From: Chloroflexota bacterium
Lineage (GTDB): Bacteria > Chloroflexota > Dormibacteria > Dormibacterales > Dormibacteraceae
Reading direction: 5' to 3'
Length of the DNA: 64,000 bases
Assembly: GCA_005881275.1 (NCBI GenBank)
Contig: VBEF01000017.1
Location: 23,987-87,986, forward strand
Position numbers and translations under genes: made by a program
Shown: piece by piece, positions 56,350-64,000 of the stretch
How the letters are laid out: each line of letters starts with the position of its first letter
Numbering within the stretch: the first letter of the stretch is position 1
Notes under the pieces: generated by a model
What the model saw: only the letters and a program-made list of their open reading frames with translations
What the model was told of the DNA's origin: nothing
Databases searched by the model: none

Positions 56350-58953
56350 ATGGCGGATCGCTCCACACTCGCACACGAAGCCAACCTCCTCGAGAGGTCG
56401 CGCGAGCTTGCCGCCCTGAGGTCGGGATTCGAGTCCGTCACCTCCGAGGGTCGTGGACGGCTCGTCTTCGTGTCGGGAGAGGCGGGGGTCGGCCAGACCG
56501 TGCTGATCCGGCGCTTTGCTGCCGCACTCCCCGCGTCCGCGGAGGTGCTCCTGGGAGCGTGCGACGCGCTTGCGACGCCTCGGCCGCTGGCTCCGTTCCT
56601 GGACGTGGCCGAGGTCACCGGTGGCGAGCTGAAGACCCTGGCAACTGAAGGCGCAAAACCGTACGAGTTTGCCGCGGCGCTGATGCGCGACCTGCGAGAA
56701 CGCGCGCCCCTTGTGGTCGTGGTCGAGGACCTGCACTGGGCCGACGCGGCAACGCTCGACGTGCTGCGCATCCTCGCCCGCCGCATCGAGTCGGTCCGCG
56801 TGCTCGTCGTCGGGACGTTCCGCGACGATGAGCTGGACCGCAAGCACCCCCTGCGAACAATGCTCGGTGACCTGCCGGCGGCGGGGGCGATCAGCAGGAT
56901 CCGGTTGGCGCCTCTTTCGGAGCACTCGGTTGCGCATCTGGCCGAGCCATTTGGTGTGGACGCGGCCCAGCTGTATCGCCAGACGTCGGGCAATCCGTTC
57001 TTCGTGACCGAGGTTCTGGCGGGCGGAACACAGGCCGTGCCGGCGACGGTGCAGGACGCGGTGCTCGCGCGCATCGCAAGGTTGAGCTCTGCCGGACGGA
57101 GTCTTGTCGAGGCAGCCTCGATCATTCCCGCGACCGCGGAGTTCTGGCTGCTCGAGCGCTTGTGTCCGGGCGGCATGGGCAGCGTGGAGGAGTGCCTCGC
57201 CGCGGGCGTGCTCACCGCGCATGCCGAAGGAGTCGCTTTCCGCCACGAGCTCGCCCGGCTTGCGGTGGACGCGTCGCTTCCCGCGAACCAGAAGGTGACG
57301 CTGCATGCGACGGCGATGTCAGCGCTTGCCGCCGCACCCGAGCACGATCCGGCTCGCCTGGCCCACCACGCCGAGGCGGCCGGCGACGCGCGCGCGGTGC
57401 TCGTCTATTCGGCGGAGGCCGCCGCGCGGGCCTCATCGTTGGGCGCGCATCGCGAGGCCGCTGCTCACCTGTTGCGCGCGATCCGGAAGGGGAAGCACAT
57501 GCCGGACGAGATGCTCGCGAGCATGCAGCAGCGGCGAGCGCACGCGTGCTACCTGTGCGGCCAGTTCGACGAAGCGCTCGAGGCGCAGCACGCCGCCCTC
57601 GACCTCTATCGAAAGCTCGACGACCGGCGGCGCATGGGCGAGTCGATGTGGTCGCTTTCGCGACTTTTCCGATACGTCGGTCGCGGTCCCGAGGCGCTCG
57701 AGTCGGCACAGGAGGCGATCCGCATCCTGGAGCAGCTGCCCGCGGGGCCTGAGCTTGCGCTCGCGTATTGCAACCTCTCGCACCTTTACGTCAATTCGGA
57801 AGATGCAGATGAGGCGAAGCTGTGGGCCCACCGCGCACTGGCGATTGCGGAGAAGCTCGGTCATGTCGAGGCCAGGGTCTACGCGGATATCAACCTGGCG
57901 GTCGTCGAATATCTGGCCAACCAATCCCCCGCTCTCGTCGGTGAGTTCGAACGAATCTTCCGCCTGGCTAAAGAGCATGGCCTCGACGAGCACGCGGGTC
58001 GTGCGCTGCTCCACCTCACCTGGTGGTCGCCTCGCTTCAAGTCGTACGACGTGGCCGATCGCTACTACGACTCTGGTCTCGACTTCTCCATCGAGCGAGG
58101 CCTCGACCTGTGGCGTCATTACATGCTTGCCTATCGAGCTCGCTGTGAGATGGACCGCGGCCGGTGGGACGAAGCCACCCGCCTGGCGGAGCTTGTGATC
58201 CGCGACCCGCTGTCGCCGGTGCCGCGCATCGTCGCGCTGGTCGTCCTGGGGCTCGTGCGCGCTCGCCGCGGGGACCCCGAGTGCTGGCCCCCGCTCGATG
58301 AGGCGGCCGCGCTGGCGGAGCCGATGATCGAGCTCCAGCGCCGCGAACCGGTGGCGATGGCGAGGGCCGAGGCCCTCTGGCTGGAGGGTCGAGAGGCCGC
58401 GATCGAAGCGGCGACGTCAGCCACGTACGAGATCGCGGTCCGACGCAACTCCAGCTGGGTGATCGGCGAGATGGCCTGCTGGCGCGCGCGTTCGGGAGCT
58501 CAGAAACTGCTGACCGGTCAGGTTCCACAGCCTTACGCGCTGGAGCTGCAAGGCAAGGCCCGCCAGGCCGCCGAACAATGGTTGCGCCTGGGCTGCACGT
58601 ACGAAGCTGCGATGTCCCTGGCATCGTCAGTCGATGAAGACGATCTTCGTGAGTCGCTGAGGCAGTTCCAGCTGCTGGGGGCCCGCCCCGCGGCGGCCAT
58701 CATCTCGCGGCGCCTGCGCCGGCAGGGGGTACGGAGCCTGCCTCGCGGGCCTCGCGCGACGACGCTGCGCAACCGCTCCAACCTCACCGAGCGCGAGAGC
58801 CAGATCCTCGCCATGGTCGCCGAAGGCCTGACCAATGGCGAGATCGCGGAGCGCCTCTTCCTCTCCACGAAAACCGTCGACCACCATGTCTCGGCCATCC
58901 TGGCCAAGCTCGGCGTCAAGACTCGCGGCCAGGCCGCGGCCCAAGTTAGGTAG
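56350..58953 (+). CDS. Large ATP-binding LuxR regulator (LAL/MalT-like) with altered Walker A
   Basis: VSGEAGVGQTVLIRRFA; LVVVVEDLHWADAATLDVLRI; TPR-like middle; C-terminal LTERESQILAMVAEGLTNGEIAERLFLSTKTVDHHVSAILAKLGVKTRGQAAAQ. Confidence 0.9.
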   Translation: MADRSTLAHEANLLERSRELAALRSGFESVTSEGRGRLVFVSGEAGVGQTVLIRRFAAALPASAEVLLGACDALATPRPLAPFLDVAEVTGGELKTLATEGAKPYEFAAALMRDLRERAPLVVVVEDLHWADAATLDVLRILARRIESVRVLVVGTFRDDELDRKHPLRTMLGDLPAAGAISRIRLAPLSEHSVAHLAEPFGVDAAQLYRQTSGNPFFVTEVLAGGTQAVPATVQDAVLARIARLSSAGRSLVEAASIIPATAEFWLLERLCPGGMGSVEECLAAGVLTAHAEGVAFRHELARLAVDASLPANQKVTLHATAMSALAAAPEHDPARLAHHAEAAGDARAVLVYSAEAAARASSLGAHREAAAHLLRAIRKGKHMPDEMLASMQQRRAHACYLCGQFDEALEAQHAALDLYRKLDDRRRMGESMWSLSRLFRYVGRGPEALESAQEAIRILEQLPAGPELALAYCNLSHLYVNSEDADEAKLWAHRALAIAEKLGHVEARVYADINLAVVEYLANQSPALVGEFERIFRLAKEHGLDEHAGRALLHLTWWSPRFKSYDVADRYYDSGLDFSIERGLDLWRHYMLAYRARCEMDRGRWDEATRLAELVIRDPLSPVPRIVALVVLGLVRARRGDPECWPPLDEAAALAEPMIELQRREPVAMARAEALWLEGREAAIEAATSATYEIAVRRNSSWVIGEMACWRARSGAQKLLTGQVPQPYALELQGKARQAAEQWLRLGCTYEAAMSLASSVDEDDLRESLRQFQLLGARPAAAIISRRLRRQGVRSLPRGPRATTLRNRSNLTERESQILAMVAEGLTNGEIAERLFLSTKTVDHHVSAILAKLGVKTRGQAAAQVR

Positions 58954-59055
58954 CTCTCCGCTCCAATCTGGGTAGTCCCACCGATTTCCGGCCCTGGGTG
59001 ACGCTCCTACCTTGCGTCTGGTGGCATGACCACACAACACGAGGAGGCTGAACAG

Positions 59056-59328
59056 ATGCCGCGATACGTAGTCGAGCGCACATTCCCCGACGGACTGCAC
59101 ATCCCGGTCAACGCCGACGGCGCCCAGGTGTGCCTGGCGGTGGTCGGAAAGAATTCAGACGAGGGAGTGACCTGGGTCCACTCCTACGTCACCGACGACA
59201 AGCACAAGACCTTTTGCGTGTACGACGCTCCCAGCCCTGAGGCGATTCGCAAGACGGCGAATCGCAACTCGCTGCCGGTGGACAAGATCACGCAGGTCAC
59301 CGTGCTCGATCCGTACTTCTACCGCTGA
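59056..59328 (+). CDS. DUF4242 (SCO4226-like) protein
   Basis: MPRYVVERTFPDGLHIPVNADGAQVC...GVTWVHSYVTDDKHKTFCVYDAPSPEAIRKTANRNSLPVDKITQV; GGAGG upstream of ATG 59056. Confidence 0.85.
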   Translation: MPRYVVERTFPDGLHIPVNADGAQVCLAVVGKNSDEGVTWVHSYVTDDKHKTFCVYDAPSPEAIRKTANRNSLPVDKITQVTVLDPYFYR

Positions 59329-59380
59329 GGAGGGGTGGACGGCAGTGTCTGAACCGCCCGCCTGAAGGCCGCCACCCAGG

Positions 59381-59869
59381 CTAGCTCCTGGAAGCGGGGT
59401 TGATCAGTTTCTGCAACCGATCGAGGAACGCGGTCTGCCCCTGGAGGATCATCCGGCGCGCGGTCTCGAGGTCGAACCAGGCGGCCTTGTCGACCTCGGG
59501 GAAACTTTGTTTCCGGCCTGAGCGCGGCGGCCACTCCATCTCGAAAGCTGCGCTGTCGAGTCGTGTGACGTCGAAGTCGCCTGGCGCGGCCCAGGCATGC
59601 ACCGCTTTGCCCCCGGCCTGCCGCACCGAGCCGAGCTGCATGAAATCCCCGTCAGGCGCCGCCTGACCGAGCTCCTCCTCGAACTCGCGGCGTGCCACGT
59701 CGATCGCGGCTTCGCCCGACTCGATCTCGCCTTTCGGTATCGACCAGGCGCCCTCGTCGCGTTTTTTCCAGAACGGTCCGCCGGGGTGCACCAACAGAAC
59801 TTCGGTCCGGCCCTCGCGATTGCGAAACAGCAGAAGACCCGCGCTCTCCACTGTTCGATACCTTGCCAT
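59381..59869 (-). CDS. NUDIX hydrolase
   Basis: Nudix box GEIESGEAAIDVARREFEEELGQ; ATG at 59869. Confidence 0.9.
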   Translation of the reverse strand: MARYRTVESAGLLLFRNREGRTEVLLVHPGGPFWKKRDEGAWSIPKGEIESGEAAIDVARREFEEELGQAAPDGDFMQLGSVRQAGGKAVHAWAAPGDFDVTRLDSAAFEMEWPPRSGRKQSFPEVDKAAWFDLETARRMILQGQTAFLDRLQKLINPASRS

Positions 59870-59928
59870 CCCGGGCGCGCCGCTCGCCGTGCTCGTAGCC
59901 TGGGGGGCAAACACGGAGGAGGATTGAG

Positions 59929-60240
59929 TTGGCAAACGAGACCAAGAACGCATGGGACCGGTTCGAGGAAGACATCCAGGGTCTGGCCGGCGAGCTCAAG
60001 CGACACTACAGACAGGCGAGCGACGAAAAGAACACAGCCGATCTGAACCGCTCGCTCGAGCAGTTGCGCCAGGCGGCCGACGCGGTCTTCAAATCGCTCG
60101 AGTCGGCGACGCGCGATCCGGAGGTGCGGTCGAAAACCAAGGAGACCGCACGCTCATTTGGCTCGGCGGTTGCGGAGACGTTCCGTGACCTCAGTGGCGA
60201 GATAGAGAAAGCAGTCAAGAAGCCGGCCGAGAAAAAGTAG
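59929..60240 (+). CDS. Small helical hypothetical protein
   Basis: RBS GGAGGAGGATTGAG-TTG; MANETKNAWDRFEEDIQGLAGELKRHYRQASDEKN... Confidence 0.7.
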   Translation: MANETKNAWDRFEEDIQGLAGELKRHYRQASDEKNTADLNRSLEQLRQAADAVFKSLESATRDPEVRSKTKETARSFGSAVAETFRDLSGEIEKAVKKPAEKK

Positions 60241-60246
60241 CTGGGC

Positions 60247-61377
60247 TCAGGTCCTCGTCGCCGCGCCGGCGCTCTGCCTGATCGTCAGCACGCGCGCGAT
60301 GTCGGCCGGCGACAGGATGCCGACCAGCTTGCCGTTGTCGAATACGAGCACGCGCTGCTCCAAGCCGGAGCCGATCCGCTGAATGAGGGCTGAAAGGTCC
60401 TCGCGCGGATTCGTCACCGGCACCTCGGCGATCGGTCGCGCCACGTCAATGAGGTGCTTTCGACCGCGCTCGCCGGCAGGCAGGCGCACCAGGTCGGAAA
60501 GCCTGACGACGCCGGTGAGCTTGCCAGACGGTTCATGCACCGGGTATGTGGTGAAAGGGTGGTTCGGCGCCACCGATTCGAGAAACTGCTCCACGCTGAC
60601 CCAGTCCGGCAGCGTGACCACGGGCGAGGTCATCGCGGCCGAGACCGGGACCGATCGGAGGAGCGAGCGAACCGCGGACCCTGCCTCTTCGGAAGCGCCG
60701 GCCGACAGGAGAAACCAGCCGAGGATCGCCATCCATGCGCCGTTCAAACCGCCACCGAGAAACACCCCGAGCACGCCACCGGCGATCATCAGGTAGGCGA
60801 AGAGGCGTCCGACCCGCACCGCGTTGTGGACGCCGCGCTGCCGGCTGCCGGACCGCCACCACAAAAGCGAGCTGAGGATGCGTCCGCCGTCGAGCGGAAA
60901 CGCGGGCACGAGGTTGAACAGCCCGAGCACCAGGTTGACGAAGGTGAGCCAGCCGAACAGGCCCGACAGCAGCGCGTTGCTTGACGTGACCGCGGCCACG
61001 GCAAACGCGATCGCGGCGATCACGAAGCTCGTGAGCGGCCCGACTCCGGCGATCAGGGCCTCGGCACGTGCACTTGCCGGTTCACCTTCGAGCCTCGAAA
61101 CCCCACCGAACAGCCACAGCGTGATGCCCGCGACCTTGACACCGTTGCGGCGCGCGACGATGGCGTGCGAGAGCTCGTGCGCCAGCAGAGATGCATAGAA
61201 GAGGACGGCGCCGATCACCGCGATGATCCAGTAGATGCCGGCCCCGTAGCCGGACGCCACATCGGGGAGGACGCTCGTCGCCAGCGTCCAAGCCACCAAC
61301 GCGAAGATGAAGATCAGGCTCCAGTTGAATCCGACCTCGATCCCGAACAGTCGACCAAGCCGGATGCTTGGAGTCAC
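60247..61377 (-). CDS. Site-2 protease family (M50) membrane metalloprotease with CBS domains
   Basis: LLAHELSHAIVARRNGVKV (HExxH); LDGGRILSSLLWW; CBS pair at C-terminus. Confidence 0.92.
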   Translation of the reverse strand: MTPSIRLGRLFGIEVGFNWSLIFIFALVAWTLATSVLPDVASGYGAGIYWIIAVIGAVLFYASLLAHELSHAIVARRNGVKVAGITLWLFGGVSRLEGEPASARAEALIAGVGPLTSFVIAAIAFAVAAVTSSNALLSGLFGWLTFVNLVLGLFNLVPAFPLDGGRILSSLLWWRSGSRQRGVHNAVRVGRLFAYLMIAGGVLGVFLGGGLNGAWMAILGWFLLSAGASEEAGSAVRSLLRSVPVSAAMTSPVVTLPDWVSVEQFLESVAPNHPFTTYPVHEPSGKLTGVVRLSDLVRLPAGERGRKHLIDVARPIAEVPVTNPREDLSALIQRIGSGLEQRVLVFDNGKLVGILSPADIARVLTIRQSAGAATRT

Positions 61378-61451
61378 AACAACGCGAGTCTAAAGCGCAT
61401 CAGCGATCTGCCCGATGATGCCCATCGGCCGCGCGCATCACGATAAGGGCG

Positions 61452-62756
61452 GTGGACAACGTAACCCTGGCGCGGGCGACGATGGGCACGTCCCTCGCCT
61501 TCCACATCGTGTTCGCGGTCCTGGGTGTCGGCCTGCCGCTGCTGATGCTCGTCGCGGAAGGGCTCTGGCTGAGGACACAGGACGAGGTGTGGCTGAACCT
61601 CGCCCGCCGTTGGTCCAAGGCCTTCGGAATCCTGTTCGCCGTTGGCGCCGTATCGGGTACGTCGCTCTCGTTCGAGCTTGGTCTCCTCTGGCCGCGATTC
61701 ATGGCGTTCTCAGGCGCGATATTCGGATTGCCGTTCTCGGCGGAGGGCTTCGCGTTCTTCATCGAGGCGATTTTTCTCGGCCTCTACCTGTACGGCTGGG
61801 ACCGGTTGACGCCGGTCGTCCACTGGCTGACGTCGATCCCCATCGCGGTGAGTGGCGCGCTGAGCGCCGTCTTTGTCGTGATGGCGAATGCGTGGATGAA
61901 CTCGCCCAGCGGGTTCCGTCTCGGCAGTGACGGCGGTTTGCTCGATGTCGACCCGCTCGCAGCCGCGCTCAACCCTTCCACCCCAACCGAGGATCCGCAC
62001 ATGCTGGTTTCGGCGTACGTCGTGACAGGTTCTCTCGTCGCGTCTGTCTACGCGATTGGACTCCTGAGGCGGCGCGACGACCCACTGCACCGGCGTGGGC
62101 TTGTTTTGGGGATGTCGATGGCGGCCGTGGCGATCGTGCTCGCAGGCATCACGGGCGATACCAGCGCGCGCTTCATCTACCAGGCGCAGCCGGCGAAGTT
62201 CGCATCTATGGAGGGCATCTACCACACCGTGCGCGGCGCCCCAGTCCATCTCGGCGGAATTCCAGTCGACTCCGAGCAGCGGGTCGTGGGCGCGATCGAG
62301 ATACCGAACCTGCTGAGCCTGCTCGCGGCGTTCGATCCCAACGCCGTGGTGCGCGGGCTGGATACCTTTCCTCCGAACGACCGGCCGAACACTGTCCTCG
62401 TCCATCTGTCGTTCGACACCATGGTTGGTTTCGGCACGCTGATCGGGCTCACCGCGGCGCTGTTCTGGCTTCTTGTCATCTTCCGGCGCCGCCTTCCGAT
62501 GTGGCGTCCGTTGCTCTTCTTGATCGTTGTGACCGGGCCGGCTTCAGTCATGGCGATGGAGGCGGGATGGTTCGTCACCGAGTTCGGACGCCAGCCATGG
62601 ATCGTCTACGAGGTTCTGCGTACGTCTGAGGCGGCGACCAACGCGCCCGCCCTCGGTCCGACATTCCTTATCTTCTTTGCCATCTACATCGGCCTGGCGG
62701 TCACGACCGCGCGCCTCCTCCTGCTCCAGGCGAAGAGGAATCGCGCGGCAGCATGA
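61452..62756 (+). CDS. cydA: Cytochrome bd-type ubiquinol oxidase subunit I
   Basis: FHIVFAVLGVGLPLLM, RWSKAFGILFAVGAVSGTSLSFELGLLWPRFM, GWFVTEFGRQPWIVYEVLRT. Confidence 0.93.
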   Translation: MDNVTLARATMGTSLAFHIVFAVLGVGLPLLMLVAEGLWLRTQDEVWLNLARRWSKAFGILFAVGAVSGTSLSFELGLLWPRFMAFSGAIFGLPFSAEGFAFFIEAIFLGLYLYGWDRLTPVVHWLTSIPIAVSGALSAVFVVMANAWMNSPSGFRLGSDGGLLDVDPLAAALNPSTPTEDPHMLVSAYVVTGSLVASVYAIGLLRRRDDPLHRRGLVLGMSMAAVAIVLAGITGDTSARFIYQAQPAKFASMEGIYHTVRGAPVHLGGIPVDSEQRVVGAIEIPNLLSLLAAFDPNAVVRGLDTFPPNDRPNTVLVHLSFDTMVGFGTLIGLTAALFWLLVIFRRRLPMWRPLLFLIVVTGPASVMAMEAGWFVTEFGRQPWIVYEVLRTSEAATNAPALGPTFLIFFAIYIGLAVTTARLLLLQAKRNRAAA

Positions 62757-63757
62757 GCGAGGCGGAGATTGTCGCGGCCATCCTGTGGTTGGCGCTCACG
62801 GCGTACGCGGTTTTGGCGGGCGCCGACTTCGGAGGCGGCGTATGGGACTTGCTCGCGAGCGGTCCTCATGAGGCCGAGCAGCGGCGCGCCGTCGCGGAGG
62901 CGATGGGACCTGTGTGGGAGGCCAACCACGTGTGGCTGATCTTCATGATCGTCGGCCTGTTCACCGGATTTCCGGCGGCATTCGGGATTCTGAGCATGGC
63001 GCTCTACCTGCCATTCACCATCGCCCTGGTCGGAATCGTGTTTCGCGGCGCGGCTTTCGCGTTTCGGGCGCATGGCAGAGAAGAGGTTGGCGCCGCGTCA
63101 GCGTGGGGCGTGGCATTTGGAGGCGCCAGCGTCATCGCGCCCTTTTTCATGGCGACCGGCGCGGCCGCGGTGGCTTCCGGCTCCATCCGGGTGTCCGGTG
63201 GACATCTCGTCTCGGGTTTCGAAGCCGGCTGGGCCACGCCTTACGGTCTGCTGGTCGGGCTGTTCGCCGTCGCGATGTGCGCGTACATCGCTGCGACCTA
63301 CCTGACCGTTGAAACCGAAGGGACGCCGCTCGAGGGCGACTTCCGGCGTAGGGCCGCGGTCGCCGGTCTCGTCGCCGGCGCTGCTGCCATCACGAGCCTG
63401 GTCCTCGCCCCGTTCGCGGCGCCGTCGCTCGCCCACGCGCTGTTCGGGCGCGGCCTGCCTCTGCTCGTCATCGCGCTGATCAACGGACCGATCGCCCTCG
63501 TTGCGGTATGGCGGTCGCGGCCGCGCGTTGCTCGCATCGCGGTCGCCGCCCAGGTGATCTTCGTGCTGTGGGCCTGGGCCGTGGGACAGTGGCCGTACCT
63601 CGTCCCGCCCGATCTCACGATCGCCGATGCGGCCGCGCCCAACGCCACGCTCACGGCGCTCCTCGTCGTGACGGGGATCGGGTCACTGCTGCTCCTACCA
63701 TCGCTCTGGTTTCTGTTCCGCGTGTTCAAGTCGCGGAACCCAGCCGCGATCTACTAG
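62753..63757 (+). CDS. cydB: Cytochrome bd-type ubiquinol oxidase subunit II
   Basis: LWLALTAYAVLAGADFGGGVWDLLA, GPVWEANHVWLIFMIVGLFTGFPAAF. Confidence 0.93.
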   Translation: MSEAEIVAAILWLALTAYAVLAGADFGGGVWDLLASGPHEAEQRRAVAEAMGPVWEANHVWLIFMIVGLFTGFPAAFGILSMALYLPFTIALVGIVFRGAAFAFRAHGREEVGAASAWGVAFGGASVIAPFFMATGAAAVASGSIRVSGGHLVSGFEAGWATPYGLLVGLFAVAMCAYIAATYLTVETEGTPLEGDFRRRAAVAGLVAGAAAITSLVLAPFAAPSLAHALFGRGLPLLVIALINGPIALVAVWRSRPRVARIAVAAQVIFVLWAWAVGQWPYLVPPDLTIADAAAPNATLTALLVVTGIGSLLLLPSLWFLFRVFKSRNPAAIY

Positions 63758-63767
63758 GGTCAGTCGC

Positions 63768-64000
63768 ATGGCGCCGGACAGATCGAGCCTTCGCACCGAT
63801 CGTCCGGCTGTGCTGTTTGACCTGGACGGCACGTTGCTGGACAGCGTCTATCAGCACGTGCTCGCGTGGAAGGAGGTGCTCGAGGCCTCGGGCATTCCGC
63901 TCTCCTTCTGGCGTATCCACCGCCGCATCGGTATGAGCGGCGGCCTGTTCGTGCGCGCGCTCGTCCGCGAAACCGGCCGCGATATCAGTCCGGACGAGGC
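63768..64000 (+). CDS. HAD-superfamily hydrolase (3' truncated by window edge)
   Basis: PAVLFDLDGTLLDSVYQHVLAWKEVLEASGIPLSFWRIHRRIGMSGG. Confidence 0.88.
   Translation, partial: MAPDRSSLRTDRPAVLFDLDGTLLDSVYQHVLAWKEVLEASGIPLSFWRIHRRIGMSGGLFVRALVRETGRDISPDE

Overview
High-GC bacterial chromosomal window, densely coding and mostly metabolic or regulatory. I found no rRNA, complete tRNA, CRISPR array, transposase, integrase or phage genes. No taxon can be proven from the sequence; a soil Chloroflexota/Dormibacterota-like or actinobacterial-like host is only a guess. Main blocks: (1) 1-9717, an aromatic/cyclic-compound catabolic cluster (cupin, amidohydrolase, glyoxalase/extradiol-type enzyme, FAH hydrolase, MDR dehydrogenase, aryl-AMP ligase, MarR, LLM oxidoreductase). 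(2) 9727-12604, HTH-MEDS sensor, Crp/Fnr regulator, GAF-LuxR regulator. (3) 12752-23901, an apparently complete non-phosphorylative L-fucose-type pathway with two CUT1 permease pairs. It contains an aldo/keto reductase whose only plausible start is CTG. (4) 24025-28513, a second sugar/polyol-type cluster. (5) 28575-32652, hydrolase, methyltransferase, CorA, LysE and small stress membrane proteins, including a 56-aa ORF missing from the ORF track. (6) 32858-40121, a GntR/UTRA regulator with a DasR-like operator followed by CUT1 importer, NagZ-like GH3, MurQ and SIS deaminase (cell-wall amino-sugar salvage). (7) 40.0-47.5 kb, a one-strand signalling island: truncated REC, REC, REC, hybrid histidine kinase with two RECs, a Ser/Thr kinase-REC-HD-GYP fusion, PAS-GAF-LuxR. 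(8) 47.6-64 kb, DUF2461, DUF72, acetate symporter operon with a possible SD-sequestering leader, TreT-like glycosyltransferase, subtilase, LuxR ATPase with altered Walker A, NUDIX, site-2 protease, cydAB and a partial HAD gene. All assignments come from reading motifs and translations; no database search was run.
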